A model generated the notes under the pieces. That model saw nothing but the letters and a program-made list of their open reading frames with translations, was not told where the DNA came from and ran no database searches. A program made the translations under genes and the position numbers. Shown here piece after piece: positions 42,941-53,781 of a stretch of 64,000 nucleotides of DNA. Position 1 is the first letter of the stretch, and every line of letters starts with the position of its first letter. The DNA is from Terriglobia bacterium (GTDB taxonomy: Bacteria; Acidobacteriota; Terriglobia; Terriglobales; Acidobacteriaceae): positions 1-64,000 of the forward strand of contig JAIQFT010000016.1 in the NCBI GenBank assembly GCA_020073185.1, written 5' to 3'.

Positions 42941-45900
42941 CTACGGCGCATGTGGCTCCAAGCCGGCCCCGCCTCCCAGCTCGGGTCCCGCTTTGCCGCG
43001 CAGCCGGATCAGCTTCCAGCGCAGCCGGTCGAGATACAGGTACATCACCGGCGTGGTGAACAGGGTCAGCGCCTGGCTGACGATGAGCCCGCCCACGATC
43101 GTTAGTCCCAGCGGCCTGCGCAATTCCGCGCCCACGCCTCCGCCCAGCGCTAGCGGCAGCGCGCCGAACATGGCCGCCAGGGTGGTCATCATGATCGGCC
43201 GGAAGCGCAGCAACGACGCCTCGTAGATGGCCTTGTCCGGCTCCATGTGGCCGCGCCGCTCCGCGTCGAGCGCGAAATCAATCATCATGATGGCATTCTT
43301 CTTCACGATCCCAATCAGCAGGATGATGCCGATCAGTGCCATCACCGTGAGGTCCGTCTTGGAGATCAGCAGCGCCAGCAACGCGCCCACGCCCGCCGAA
43401 GGCAGGGTGGAGAGAATCGTGATCGGATGCATGTAGCTCTCGTAGAGCACGCCGAGCACGATGTACACCGTAACCAGCGCTGCCAGGATCAGGATCGGCT
43501 GGTTCTTCAAGGATTCCTGGAAGGCCGCCGCCGTGCCCGAAAAGCTGGCCAGAATGTTGCCGGGAAACATCATGCGGCGCTCCGCGTCGTCGATGGCGCG
43601 CACTGCCTCGCCCAAGGAAACTCCGGGCGCCAGGTTGAAGGAGATCGTGGTCGCCGGAAACTGCGATTGATGGTTGACCGCCAGCGCCGTGTTACTGGGC
43701 TCGTAGTGAGTAAAGGCGCTCAGTGGGACCAACTTGCCGTTCACCGCGTGCACGTAAACCTGCTTCAGCGCGTCCGGATTCTGCTGGAACTGCGGTGCCA
43801 CCTCCATCACCACGTGATACTGGTTGAGCTGCCGGTAAATGGTGGACACCTGGCGCTGCCCGAAGGCGTCGTACAGCGCCTCATCCACCTGCTGCGGTTG
43901 CACGCCGAGGCGTCCGGCGGTGTCGCGGTCAATCACCAGCCTCAGCTCCAGCCCCTTGTTCTGCTGGTCGCTGGAGACGTCGCGCAACTCTTTCATGACC
44001 TTCAGGCGCTGCATCAGGCGCGGTGCCCATTCGTTCAACTCGGCGAGATTGGCATCCTGCAGCGTGTACTGGAATTGCGCGTTGCTCATGCGCCCGCCGA
44101 CGCGCACGTCCTGCACCGGCTGCAAAAAAAGGTTGGCGCCGGGGATGTGGCTGAGTTTTCCGCGCAGCCGGGCGATCACCTGGTCGGCGCTGGCTTTGCG
44201 CTGATTCAGCGGCTTCAACTGGATGAAGAAGCGCGCCGTGTTGCGCGCGCCGCCGCCGGTGAAGGCGCCGACCGTGTCCACCGCCGGATCGGAAAGCACG
44301 ATGTCGCTGAACTGCTGCTGCTTCTGCCGCAGCGAGACGAACGAGATGTCCTGCGACGCCTGGATGCTGCCCATCAGCCGCCCCGTGTCCTGCTGCGGGA
44401 AAAAGCCCTTGGGCACGATGATGTAGAGGTAGACGGCCAGCGCCATGGTGGCCAGCATGACCACCAGCATGAGCGCCGAATGTCGCAGCACCCAGCGCAG
44501 CCCGCCGGCGTAGCCGTTGTGCATTCCGTTGAACGCCCGCTCGCTGAGCCGGTACAGCCGTCCGTGCTTGCGCTCCGATTCCGGCCGCAGAAACTTCGCG
44601 CACAGCATGGGCGTGGTCGTCAGCGACACCAGCAGCGACACGGCCACCGCCATACTCAGGACCACCGCAAACTCGCGGAACAGCCGCCCCACGATGCCGC
44701 CCATCAGCAGAATCGGAATGAACACCGCCACCAGCGAGGTGCTCATGGAGAGCACGGTGAATCCGATCTCGCGCGCCCCTTTGAAAGCGGCGCGCACCGG
44801 AGGATCGCCCGCCTCGATATAGCGCGTAATGTTCTCGATCACCACAATGGCATCGTCCACCACGAAGCCGGTGGCGACGGTCAGCGCCATCAGCGACAGG
44901 TTGTCGATGCTGTAGTGCAGCAGGTACATCAGAGCCACCGTGCCCAGCAGCGACAGCGGCACCGCCACGCTGGGGATAAACGTCGCCGCCGCGTTGCGCA
45001 GGAACAGAAAGATCACCATCACCACCAGCGCGACGGCCAGCGTGAGCGTGACCTCAACGTCCTGCACGGAAGTGCGGATGGTGGTGGTGCGGTCGTTGAC
45101 CACCGACAGCTTCATCGCGCCCGGGATCGAAGCCTGGAACAGCGGCAGCAGCTCGCGAATGCGGTCCACGGTGCCGATAATGTTGGCGCCCGGCTGGCGG
45201 AAGATGATCATCAGCACGGCCGGCTTGCTGTTGAACAGCGCCGCGTTAAGCGTGTTCTCGACCGAGTCGAAAACGTTGGCGACCTGGTCCAGCCGCACCG
45301 GCGCGCCGTTGCGATAGGTCACCACCAGCGGCTTGTACTGATCGGCGACTTTGAGCTGGTCATCGGCGGTGATCGCCAGCGAGTCATGAGCGCCGCTGAA
45401 CTCGCCCTTAGGACTGTTGGCATTGGCGCGGTTCAGGGCGTTGCGCACCTCATCGGTTCCAATGCCGTAGGCGGAAAGCTGCGTCGGATTGACCTGCACG
45501 CGCACCGCCGGCTTGGCGCCGCCGCCCACGATCACCTGCCCCACGCCTTCCACCTGCGCGATTTTCTGCGCCAGGATGGAATCGGCCGCGTCGTACATGC
45601 GTCCCAGCGGCATGGTGTCCGAGGTCAGTGCCAGCAGGATGATCGGGGCGTCGGCGGGATTGGTCTTGCGGTAAGTCGGCGAGTTCGGGAGGTTGGCGGG
45701 AAGCTTCCCGCGCGCCGCATTGATCGCCGCCTGTACGTCGCGCGCCGCCGCGTCGATGTTGCGGCTCAGGTCGAACTGCATGGTGATTTGCGTCGAGCCG
45801 AGCTGGCTCGTCGAGGTCATCTCGGTGATGCCGGCTATGCGGCCGAATTGCCGCTCCAGCGGCGTCGCTACCGCCGAAGCCATGGTCTCCGGGCTGGCGC

Positions 45901-46057
45901 CGGGCAGCCCCGCCTGCACGGAAATGGTCGGAAACTCGACTTCCGGCAGCGGCGAGACGGGTAGCAGGAAATACGCGATGAACCCCGCGATCAGCACCGC
46001 CACGGCAAGTAGCGACGTCCCCACCGGCCGGCGGATGAACGGTTCCGAGACATTCAT
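42941..46057 (-). CDS. RND efflux permease (MdtC type)
   Basis: 1038 aa, full length. The N-terminus SEPFIRRPVGTSLLAVAVLI is of MdtB/C type, and the relay motif [19 protein letters not shown] is intact. It starts 2 nt after the preceding RND gene, so the two are co-translated, as in mdtBC where two different permeases make one heterotrimer. Downstream of it, after a 144-bp gap, comes a second complete adaptor-permease pair. Confidence 0.94.
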   Translation of the reverse strand: MNVSEPFIRRPVGTSLLAVAVLIAGFIAYFLLPVSPLPEVEFPTISVQAGLPGASPETMASAVATPLERQFGRIAGITEMTSTSQLGSTQITMQFDLSRNIDAAARDVQAAINAARGKLPANLPNSPTYRKTNPADAPIILLALTSDTMPLGRMYDAADSILAQKIAQVEGVGQVIVGGGAKPAVRVQVNPTQLSAYGIGTDEVRNALNRANANSPKGEFSGAHDSLAITADDQLKVADQYKPLVVTYRNGAPVRLDQVANVFDSVENTLNAALFNSKPAVLMIIFRQPGANIIGTVDRIRELLPLFQASIPGAMKLSVVNDRTTTIRTSVQDVEVTLTLAVALVVMVIFLFLRNAAATFIPSVAVPLSLLGTVALMYLLHYSIDNLSLMALTVATGFVVDDAIVVIENITRYIEAGDPPVRAAFKGAREIGFTVLSMSTSLVAVFIPILLMGGIVGRLFREFAVVLSMAVAVSLLVSLTTTPMLCAKFLRPESERKHGRLYRLSERAFNGMHNGYAGGLRWVLRHSALMLVVMLATMALAVYLYIIVPKGFFPQQDTGRLMGSIQASQDISFVSLRQKQQQFSDIVLSDPAVDTVGAFTGGGARNTARFFIQLKPLNQRKASADQVIARLRGKLSHIPGANLFLQPVQDVRVGGRMSNAQFQYTLQDANLAELNEWAPRLMQRLKVMKELRDVSSDQQNKGLELRLVIDRDTAGRLGVQPQQVDEALYDAFGQRQVSTIYRQLNQYHVVMEVAPQFQQNPDALKQVYVHAVNGKLVPLSAFTHYEPSNTALAVNHQSQFPATTISFNLAPGVSLGEAVRAIDDAERRMMFPGNILASFSGTAAAFQESLKNQPILILAALVTVYIVLGVLYESYMHPITILSTLPSAGVGALLALLISKTDLTVMALIGIILLIGIVKKNAIMMIDFALDAERRGHMEPDKAIYEASLLRFRPIMMTTLAAMFGALPLALGGGVGAELRRPLGLTIVGGLIVSQALTLFTTPVMYLYLDRLRWKLIRLRGKAGPELGGGAGLEPHAP

Positions 46058-46059
46058 GG

Positions 46060-49000
46060 CTAATCCGCTACCGGCACCTGCTCGGCGTCAATGCGATTGC
46101 CCACGCGGAAGCGTTGCAGCTTGCGCGCCAGGCGGTCAAAGAAGAGGTAGACGACGGGCGTCGTGTACAGCGTCAGCAACTGGCTGAGCAGCAATCCGCC
46201 GACAATGGTAATGCCCAGCGGATGACGCAACTCCGATCCCGTGCCGCGGCCCAGCGCCAGCGGCAGCCCGCCAAAGAGCGCCGCCATGGTGGTCATCATG
46301 ATCGGGCGGAAGCGCAACAGGCACGCCTGGTAGATGGCGCCCTCCGGCTCCATGCCCCCCTTGCGCTCGGCCTCGAGCGCGAAGTCAATCATCATGATGG
46401 CGTTCTTTTTCACGATGCCGATCAGCAGCACGATGCCGATCAGCCCCACCACTCCCAGGTCCATCCCGAAGATCAGTAGCGCCAGCAGCGCGCCCACACC
46501 CGCCGACGGCAGCGTGGACAGGATCGTGATCGGGTGGATGTAGCTCTCGTACAACACGCCGAGCACGATGTAGACGGTCACCACCGCCGCCAGGATCAGC
46601 AGCGGCTCATTCTTCAGCGACGACTGAAACGCCGCTGCCGTACCCTGGAAGCTGGCGTGAATGCTCGGCGGAAGTCCGATTTCCTTTTCCGCTTGCTGGA
46701 TCGCTTTCACTGCATGGCCCAGCGAAATCCCCGGCGCCAAATTGAACGACAGCGTCGTCGCCGGGAATTGCCCCTGGTGCGTAATGGTCAGCGGCGCACT
46801 GGTGCGCTCCACGCGGGTGAACGCACTCAGCGGAATGGCTCCCCCAGTCGCCGAGCGCACATAAATACTCTTGAGGTCGTCGGGAGTCTGCTGGAACATG
46901 GGGTCCACCTCCAACACCACGTGGTACTGGTTCAACTGGGTGAAGATGGTAGACACCTGCCGCTGCCCGAACGCGTCGTACAGCGTGTTGTCCAGGTCCG
47001 CCGGGAGAACACCAAGCCGCCCCGCGGTGTCCCGGTCGATGGTGATCGCCGCCTGCAATCCGCCGTTCTGCTGGTCGCTGGCGACGTCGCGCAGTTCCGG
47101 CCGCGTGCGCAGCTTCTCCACCAGCCGTGGCGTCCAATCGTTCAACTCCTGCGCGCTGGCATCTTCAATGGTGTACTGGAACTGGGTACGGCTGACGCGG
47201 TCCTCCACCGTCAGGTCCTGCCCCGGCTGCATGTAGAGCGTGATGCCCTCGACCCTGGCCACCTCCGGCTGCAGTCGCCGGATGATTTCCGAAGCCGTGG
47301 CGCTGCGTTCCTCGCGCGGCTTGAGATTGATCTGGATTCGTCCGGTGTTGATCGTGGGATTGATTCCATCTACGCCGATGAAGGACGCCAGGCTGGCGAC
47401 GTCAGGATCCTTCAATATGATTTCCGCCACCCGCTGCTGCCGCTCCGTCATCGCCTGGAACGAGACCGTCTGCGTCGCCTCGGAAATCCCGAGAATCGCG
47501 CCCGTGTCCTGCACCGGGAAGAATCCCTTGGGCACCACGATGTACAGGAAGATGGTCAGCACCAGCGTACCCACCGTCACCAGCAGTGTCTCCCGCTGGT
47601 GACGCAGCACCCAGCGCAGCGTGGTGCCGTACTTCTCGACCGCCCAGTGAAAGAACTGTTCCGATTTGCGATAGAACCAGCCCCGCTCTTGTTCCGTCCG
47701 GTGGCGCAGCAGCATGGCGCACATCATCGGCGTCAAGGTCAGCGAGATGACCGCCGAAACCAGGATGGTGACCGCCAGCGTCACCGCAAATTCGCGGAAC
47801 AGCCGCCCCACCACGTCGCCCATGAACAGCAGCGGGATCAGCACCGCGATCAGCGACACCGTCAAGCTCACGATGGTGAACCCGATCTGCTCCGAGCCTT
47901 TCAGCGCGGCCGTCAACGGCGTCTCGCCTTCTTCAATGTAGCGCGCGATGTTCTCGATCATCACAATGGCGTCGTCCACCACGAAGCCGGTGGAGATGGT
48001 CAGCGCCATCAGCGAAAGGTTGTCCAGGCTGTAGCCCAGCAGGTACATCACGCCGAAGGTGCCCACCAGCGACAGCGGCACGGTGATGCTGGGGATCACG
48101 GTCGCGGACAGCGTCCGCAGGAAAAGGAACATCACCATCACCACCAGCGCGATGGTGAGCATCATCTCGAACTTCACGTCCTTGACCGAAGCGCGGATGG
48201 TTTCCGTACGGTCGGCGAGCACGCTCACGTTGACCGCGCTGGGCAGCGCCGCGCGCAGTTGCGGCAGCAGCTTCTGAATGTGGTCCACCACGCTGATGAT
48301 GTTCGCGCCCGGCTGGCGCTGGATGTTCATGATCACCGCCGGGTGCGTGTTTTCCCACGCCGCCTGCTTTACGTTCTCGGCGCTGTCCACCACGTTGGCG
48401 ACATCCATCACGCGCACCGGCGAGCCGTTGCGGTAGGCGACGATCACCGGCCGGTATCCCTCGCCCGTGGCGAGCTGATCGTTGGCGCCGATAGTGTACG
48501 AGAGCCGCGGCCCCTCGATGCTGCCCTTGGCCTGATCTACGTTGGCCTGCGCCAGCGCGGTGCGCAGGTCTTCCAAGCCCAGCCCGTACGAAGCCAGCGC
48601 CGTCGGGTTGGCCTGCACTCGCACGGCCGGCTTCTGCCCGCCGCTGATCGAGACCAGCCCGACTCCCGGTATCTGCGAAATCTTCTGCGCCAGCGTGGTG
48701 TCCGCCAGATCTTCTACTTTCGACAGCGGCAGCGTGTCCGACGTTAGCGCCAGCGTCAGCACCGGCGCATCGGCCGGATTCGTTTTGGTGTAGATCGGCG
48801 GGTTAGGCAGATCGCGCGGCAGGTAGGTGGACGCCGCGTTAATGGCCGCCTGGACTTCCTGCTCGGCAACGTCGATGCTTTCGTTGAGATTGAATTGCAG
48901 CACCACGATCGAGCTGCCGAACGAGCTCGTCGAGGTCATCTGGTTCAGCCCGGGCAGTTGCCCGAACTGGCGCTCCAGCGGAGTGGTCACGGAAGAAGCC

Positions 49001-49176
49001 ATGACCTCCGGCCCGGCGCCGGGATAAAAAGTGAGAATCTGGATGGTCGGGTAATCCACCTGCGGCAGCGCCGAGACCGGCAGCTGCCGGTACGCCACCA
49101 GGCCCACCAGCAGCAGGCCTACGGTCAGCAACGAGGTCGCCACCGGCCGCAGAATAAAGAGCCGCGACGGATTCAT
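46060..49176 (-). CDS. RND efflux permease (MdtB type)
   Basis: 1038 aa from ATG 49176, overlapping the adaptor stop by ATGA. Start [20 protein letters not shown]; relay motif [20 protein letters not shown]. The middle gene of an MdtABC-like trio (adaptor, permease, permease). MdtABC exports bile salts, novobiocin and metal-related compounds in enterics; the substrate here is unknown. Confidence 0.94.
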   Translation of the reverse strand: MNPSRLFILRPVATSLLTVGLLLVGLVAYRQLPVSALPQVDYPTIQILTFYPGAGPEVMASSVTTPLERQFGQLPGLNQMTSTSSFGSSIVVLQFNLNESIDVAEQEVQAAINAASTYLPRDLPNPPIYTKTNPADAPVLTLALTSDTLPLSKVEDLADTTLAQKISQIPGVGLVSISGGQKPAVRVQANPTALASYGLGLEDLRTALAQANVDQAKGSIEGPRLSYTIGANDQLATGEGYRPVIVAYRNGSPVRVMDVANVVDSAENVKQAAWENTHPAVIMNIQRQPGANIISVVDHIQKLLPQLRAALPSAVNVSVLADRTETIRASVKDVKFEMMLTIALVVMVMFLFLRTLSATVIPSITVPLSLVGTFGVMYLLGYSLDNLSLMALTISTGFVVDDAIVMIENIARYIEEGETPLTAALKGSEQIGFTIVSLTVSLIAVLIPLLFMGDVVGRLFREFAVTLAVTILVSAVISLTLTPMMCAMLLRHRTEQERGWFYRKSEQFFHWAVEKYGTTLRWVLRHQRETLLVTVGTLVLTIFLYIVVPKGFFPVQDTGAILGISEATQTVSFQAMTERQQRVAEIILKDPDVASLASFIGVDGINPTINTGRIQINLKPREERSATASEIIRRLQPEVARVEGITLYMQPGQDLTVEDRVSRTQFQYTIEDASAQELNDWTPRLVEKLRTRPELRDVASDQQNGGLQAAITIDRDTAGRLGVLPADLDNTLYDAFGQRQVSTIFTQLNQYHVVLEVDPMFQQTPDDLKSIYVRSATGGAIPLSAFTRVERTSAPLTITHQGQFPATTLSFNLAPGISLGHAVKAIQQAEKEIGLPPSIHASFQGTAAAFQSSLKNEPLLILAAVVTVYIVLGVLYESYIHPITILSTLPSAGVGALLALLIFGMDLGVVGLIGIVLLIGIVKKNAIMMIDFALEAERKGGMEPEGAIYQACLLRFRPIMMTTMAALFGGLPLALGRGTGSELRHPLGITIVGGLLLSQLLTLYTTPVVYLFFDRLARKLQRFRVGNRIDAEQVPVAD

Positions 49177-50345
49177 GCCCCCGGCGCTCCGCTCGCCTTC
49201 GACGCTCCGCTTCCCCGGTTGCCGCGCTGCTGCACTTCCACCTTCGCGCCCGGCTGCAGCTTGTCCTGGCCGTCGGTGACCACCAGCTCTCCCGCGCTCA
49301 GCCCCGTCTCGATCGAGGCCACGTTCCCTTCCGTGACCCCCACCTTCACCGCCCGCACTTCCACCGTGTTGTCGGGCTTCACCACGTAGGTGTAGACCCC
49401 TTGGCTCCCGCGCTGGATCGCGGCTACCGGCACCGTCAGCGCGTTCGGCATCGTCTCCAGCAGCAGCCGCACGTTGACGAACTGGTTGGGCCACAGCACG
49501 CGGTCTTCGTTTTGGAAGACAGCTTTGTACTTGTTCGTTCCCGTGGTCGGATCAATCTCGTTGTTCAGGGTGAGCAGCTTGCCGCTCGCCAGCTTAGTTT
49601 TGTCGTCGCGGCTGTAGGCCTCCACATTCAGCGGCCCCTTGCGCATGTGCTGCAACACCTGCGGGATGTAATCCTCCGGCAGCGTGAACAGCACCGCGAT
49701 GGGGTGCATCTGCGTAATCACCAACAGCCCGTTCTGGTCCGTCGCGTGCACCATGTTGCCGGTGTCCACCAGCCTCAGCCCGATGCGCCCGCTGATGGGT
49801 GCCGTGATATGGGAGTAAGTGATTTGCAGCTTCGCGCTTTCGATCGCCGCGTTGTCGGCGCTGATCGCGCCCGTCAACTGCCCCACCATCGACTGCTGCG
49901 AGTTGTACTGCTGCTGGCTGATTACGCCCTGCTTGTACAGCTCGGTAAAGCGCGACAGGTTCAGCTTGGCGTCGGCCAGCGTCGCTTCGTCCTTCGCCAG
50001 GTTGGCTTCCGCCGTGTGCAGTTGCACCTCGAAGGGGCGCACATCAATCTGTACCAGCAACTGCCCCTGCTCGACCTCCTGCCCCTCCTGGAAATTGATC
50101 TTGGTAATCTGGCCGTCCACGCGCGTTCTCACCGTGACCGTGTTGAACGCCAACACCGATCCCAACCCGCGCAGGTACACGGGCACATCGCGCGCCACGA
50201 CCGGTTCGGCCAACACCGGGACGCCGCGGTTCGCCGGGTTGGGCGCCGGCCCCTTTGCGGTTTTCTTGTTGCGCATCAGGGCCGCGGTGCCGACCACGAC
50301 CAGCAGAATGCAGGCAAGGATTACGACGATTCGTGCACGAAACAT
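49173..50345 (-). CDS. RND membrane-fusion protein (MdtA type)
   Basis: 390 aa with an N-terminal anchor ([19 protein letters not shown]) and no lipobox, unlike the second adaptor. HlyD/MdtA features: [20 protein letters not shown] and [18 protein letters not shown] (lipoyl half), hairpin, then [20 protein letters not shown]. First gene of the efflux cluster; the promoter should be in 50346-50549. Confidence 0.92.
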   Translation of the reverse strand: MFRARIVVILACILLVVVGTAALMRNKKTAKGPAPNPANRGVPVLAEPVVARDVPVYLRGLGSVLAFNTVTVRTRVDGQITKINFQEGQEVEQGQLLVQIDVRPFEVQLHTAEANLAKDEATLADAKLNLSRFTELYKQGVISQQQYNSQQSMVGQLTGAISADNAAIESAKLQITYSHITAPISGRIGLRLVDTGNMVHATDQNGLLVITQMHPIAVLFTLPEDYIPQVLQHMRKGPLNVEAYSRDDKTKLASGKLLTLNNEIDPTTGTNKYKAVFQNEDRVLWPNQFVNVRLLLETMPNALTVPVAAIQRGSQGVYTYVVKPDNTVEVRAVKVGVTEGNVASIETGLSAGELVVTDGQDKLQPGAKVEVQQRGNRGSGASKASGAPGA

Positions 50346-50498
50346 TCGGAATTCCCGTCAGCGACGGCCGCGCGCGAGGGAAGAGTTAATGTAGATGCCG
50401 TTTCCCGAGATGAAGCCGCCCCGCAATTCATGATTATATGCCCCAGGGAAACCGCCTATTGAGGCCGCGGGAGAGCCATCGCTCACAATAAACCCATG

Positions 50499-50514
50499 CA
50501 CCACGACGGTGGTG
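50499..50514. promoter_or_regulatory. palindrome between efflux operon and spermidine-synthase-like gene
   Basis: CACCAC-GACG-GTGGTG is a perfect 6-bp inverted repeat. It could be an operator for the efflux operon or the 3' hairpin of the gene ending at 50550. There is no T-run. Confidence 0.35.
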
Positions 50515-50549
50515 TAAAGAGTTTTATTGCCGACGTAAAGTTTTGTAAT

Positions 50550-52982
50550 TTAGCGAACCTGCGGGACATGGCGCAGCCGCGGCAACAGCGCCAGCGCCAC
50601 CAGATACGCCAGCGCGCCGCAGGCCAGCGTCCAGCTCAAGCCAAATTGCAGCGCAATCACCATCGCCAGCACCGAACCGAGTACGCTGGACGCTGCATTT
50701 AACGCCCATGCCCACTCGATGGTGTTGCCGTCCGCCGACCTGCCCGCCGCCAGCGCGCGCAGGCCGCTGGGAAACGGCATGCCCATCGCCAGCCCCAGCG
50801 GAATCAGCGCCACGCCGCTGATCATCAGCTTCACCACGAACGGCAACCCGACCAGCGACCGCAGCAGCGGCGGCAGCGCCCACACGTACGCCAGCAATAG
50901 CGCGATTACCACCACCAGCGCCGTCCGCACTTGCAGCGGATCCAGCAGCCATCGCCGCGACAACAGGCTGCCCGCGCCGCTGGCCAGCAGCATCAGAAAG
51001 ATGACCACGGTTAACGCGTACGTCGGGTGGCCGAGGAATAGTACGAAGCGCTGGATGAAGGCGATCTCGGCCAGGATGTAGCCCAACCCGATCGCTACGA
51101 AGTACAGCAGCCGAACGCCATGTGGCACACGCGCCCCCGCGTGCGCGGGCGCCAACGCCAACGGCAAAATCAGAAACAACAGCACCGAGAGCACGGAAAT
51201 CACCAGCACCATCCCCAACACGACCACGCCGAGGTTGATCCGCCAGTCCATGCCTCGTCCGCTGCCGCTCACAATCCCGCGCAACACGTCGCCGATTTTG
51301 ATGGTGAAAAAGAAGAAGGGCGCATTGTCGGAAACCGGTGCAACGTTATAGCTGTAGTCAGCGGCGAACGAGCGCGGGTCGCCGATCGTGATTAAGGAGC
51401 GGAACGTGTGTGGCCCGGGCACGCGCCAGTCGTCAAGATCGAGAGAGGCCGCCTCGGAGGGCATGTACAGCGCGTGCAGTTCGGGATATTGCGCGATGTG
51501 CGCGCGCACCGCGGATTCCTCTTGCGGGGTGAACGCCGATTTCTTGAACAGAACCGTGACCGGGCGCCCGTCTTCGTTGAGCGCGCCTTCAGAAACCACG
51601 ACGAAGTGCGCCCCAGCGTCCGTGATTCCCGCCTGCTTCAGCACCTCCAACTCCTGCGAGACCACGCGCAGCGCCTCCCGCGGCCGCTTGAACTCCCAGC
51701 GCGTGATCGCGATGATCCCGTCCGGCTTGAGGTGATCGAAGTACTCTCGGAACGCCTCGACGGTATAGAGATTGTTCTCGCTGAGCGCAAACGCGCCTGC
51801 CGCCGTCGAAGCCCACGTATCCACCAACGTCATTTGCACGACATCGAATTTCTCGGTCGCGTTGCGCACCCAGGAACGCCCGTCGCCGACGTGCATATGC
51901 ACCTCCGGGCGATCGTAGAGGTGATACGACCAGTCGGCCCAGCGGCCGCGCATGATGTCGTTCACGATGATGGGATTGATCTCGATCCCGGTGACACTGG
52001 GGCTGCCGTTGGCCAGCGCGCGCAGCACGTCCACGCCGCCGCCGGGTCCGATGATGGCGTAGTCGCCGCGCGGGCGGATCACGTTCACCACCGACGGCGC
52101 CGCCGACATCAGGTTCCGCTTGTAGTCCGGCCGCCAGTCGTGCGGGTCGGTGTTCATGATGTAGGTGGAGGCGTCGGCGTCAATCACGATCACCTGCGCC
52201 CCGCCCTGGTCATCCACTTCGACGCGGGAAATCGCGTTCCAGCGCGCGAACTTCACCCATGGCTTGTCCCGCCTCACGCCCTTGGCATAGACAATGTCCA
52301 CCAGCCTGCCCGAGTAGTTTGCCGCCATGACGACCACGATGACCGCGCCGAGTACGATCGCGAAGCGGCGCTTCTTGCGCGTCGGCGCCCAGATGGCTGC
52401 CGCAGCGGCGGATGCCACGGCGGCAAACAGGATCGCGTTCGGTCCGCCGATGAAATTCAGCAGCGGCACCACCCCGACGCACGCCAGCGCTCCGCCGCAC
52501 AAATCCGCCGCATAAAGCTGCGTGATGCCCGAGGTCTGCCGCGCAAACACCACCGCGAAGAACAGGCCGGTGAAAAAGAACGGCGCCGCCGACGTCAGGT
52601 ACACCACCGTCAGCGACATAAAATTCTGTCCGCTGATCTGCAACGTCACCGGCGTGTGCAGGTCAATCTCCAGCACCACCAGCAGAGCGATCGCATTGAT
52701 CACGGCAACCCGCGCGCCCAACGTCCGGGTGTCTAAGCGCGCCAGCCAGTTCTTCGCCAGGTAGGCAAACACGCCGCCCGCGCCCAGCCCCAGCAACGCG
52801 ATAGAAATCGCCAGGAATGCGAAGTGATAAAACAGGATCACCGAAAATAGCCGCGTCAGCGACAGCTCCAGCAGCAAGCTGGAAAAACTCATCACCAGCA
52901 CGCCGGCGAGAAACACGCGGCGGTCCGCGTCAGGAGTCAGCTCAGCCGCCTGCTGCTGCGGTACGACAACGGTTTCGGACAA
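50550..52982 (-). CDS. membrane-fused spermidine synthase-like protein
   Basis: 810 aa from TTG 52982 (CCGGAG box 7 nt upstream). Several helices form an N-terminal membrane part (YHFAFLAISIALLGLGAGG). Residues ~300-500 are a spermidine synthase-like Rossmann domain: YAIIGPGGGVDVLRALANGS, then VTGIEINPIIV and FDVVQMTLVDTW. More helices follow. The catalytic acid is not obvious (TLVDTW where polyamine synthases have a D-x-x-D-P-type motif), so a polyamine role is unproven; many such fusions are of unknown function. Single gene. Confidence 0.8.
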   Translation of the reverse strand: MSETVVVPQQQAAELTPDADRRVFLAGVLVMSFSSLLLELSLTRLFSVILFYHFAFLAISIALLGLGAGGVFAYLAKNWLARLDTRTLGARVAVINAIALLVVLEIDLHTPVTLQISGQNFMSLTVVYLTSAAPFFFTGLFFAVVFARQTSGITQLYAADLCGGALACVGVVPLLNFIGGPNAILFAAVASAAAAAIWAPTRKKRRFAIVLGAVIVVVMAANYSGRLVDIVYAKGVRRDKPWVKFARWNAISRVEVDDQGGAQVIVIDADASTYIMNTDPHDWRPDYKRNLMSAAPSVVNVIRPRGDYAIIGPGGGVDVLRALANGSPSVTGIEINPIIVNDIMRGRWADWSYHLYDRPEVHMHVGDGRSWVRNATEKFDVVQMTLVDTWASTAAGAFALSENNLYTVEAFREYFDHLKPDGIIAITRWEFKRPREALRVVSQELEVLKQAGITDAGAHFVVVSEGALNEDGRPVTVLFKKSAFTPQEESAVRAHIAQYPELHALYMPSEAASLDLDDWRVPGPHTFRSLITIGDPRSFAADYSYNVAPVSDNAPFFFFTIKIGDVLRGIVSGSGRGMDWRINLGVVVLGMVLVISVLSVLLFLILPLALAPAHAGARVPHGVRLLYFVAIGLGYILAEIAFIQRFVLFLGHPTYALTVVIFLMLLASGAGSLLSRRWLLDPLQVRTALVVVIALLLAYVWALPPLLRSLVGLPFVVKLMISGVALIPLGLAMGMPFPSGLRALAAGRSADGNTIEWAWALNAASSVLGSVLAMVIALQFGLSWTLACGALAYLVALALLPRLRHVPQVR

Positions 52983-53084
52983 TGAAATCTCCGGTAGCTA
53001 GCGTCCGGTAGCCGGTAGTTGGTGGCTGGTGGCCTGTCCACGCTGCGCAAACTGATACCCGACGGCCATGCGAACTCCCAGCCG

Positions 53085-53468
53085 CTAGCTACCGTCTTCC
53101 AATATCACCGACGCGATCGCATGTTCCTTGGTATGCGACAGCGACAGCGCCGAGCGCTTCACGCCCAGGCGCGCGGCGAATTCAGCCGCTTTGCCGCTGA
53201 AGGCGATGGCGGGGCGTCCGCCGGGCTCGCGCCGCACCTCGACGTCAGTCCACGATACGCCGTGTCTCCATCCGGTGCCGATGGCCTTGAGCGCGGCTTC
53301 CTTGGCGGCAAAGCGCGCCGCGTAACGCTCCATGCGATTCGCCTTGGAGTCGCAGTACCGGATTTCATTCTCGGTAAAGATGCGCCGCAGAAAGCGCTCG
53401 CCGAACCGCTCAATCGCGGCGGCGACGCGAGGCACTTCGGCAACGTCGATGCCGGTCCCGACTATCAT
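53085..53468 (-). CDS. acpS: holo-[acyl-carrier-protein] synthase
   Basis: 127 aa, normal AcpS length. The N-terminal motif IVGTGIDVAEVPRVAAAIER holds the Mg-binding Asp, and RYAARFAAKEAALKAIGTG carries the Glu-Lys pair of the phosphopantetheinyl transferase family. SLSHTKEHAIASVIL closes it. It transfers phosphopantetheine from CoA to acyl-carrier protein in the cytosol. Confidence 0.95.
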   Translation of the reverse strand: MIVGTGIDVAEVPRVAAAIERFGERFLRRIFTENEIRYCDSKANRMERYAARFAAKEAALKAIGTGWRHGVSWTDVEVRREPGGRPAIAFSGKAAEFAARLGVKRSALSLSHTKEHAIASVILEDGS

Positions 53469-53781
53469 GCTGGCAAGCCGATTACGTTAGCACACTAGCT
53501 GCAAGCGGCGGGTCGCGAATGCCCGTGACTGACGCGCAACTCGGAACTTGCAACTCGGAACTCCCTCCCAGGGAAGCTCTGATCAAGCACATCGCCGGTC
53601 CCTCAGCGGCTAAGGCCCTTTGTACAGCATTTACGGACGACCTGAAGGCCGTCCCCTCCAAAAACCGGGGTTGATCAGACCATCCCTAGCCAACCGCCCC
53701 AAAAAGGGCTACCGTGGCGGGTTGCAATTAACGATTCCGGCACCGCCGGTCTCCGTCCGGGCGTTCGCCGAGGAGGAATTC
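53469..53781. repeat. intergenic region with a dispersed palindromic repeat
   Basis: The 313-bp gap upstream of citrate synthase begins with a low-complexity string (GCAACTCGGAACTTGCAACT). Then comes a copy of the repeat modules seen near 23401: TCCCTCAGCGGCTAAGGCCC at 53600 and GACCTGAAGGCCGTCCCC ending near 53656. The final 20 bases carry the ribosome binding site of gltA. Confidence 0.55.

Noticed and set aside
43247-45964. 905-aa plus-strand open frame opposite an RND permease
   Set aside because: It is the antisense shadow of a GC-rich gene: long runs of His/Arg/Gln, no domain, no binding site. The minus-strand permease explains the whole stretch.
46534-48747. 737-aa plus-strand open frame opposite the MdtB-type permease
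   Set aside because: Same reason: His/Arg-rich antisense product with no recognisable family over a fully conserved permease.
53620-53781. N-terminal extension of citrate synthase
   Set aside because: The extra codons run through a dispersed repeat, and ATG 53782 has a strong ribosome binding site.
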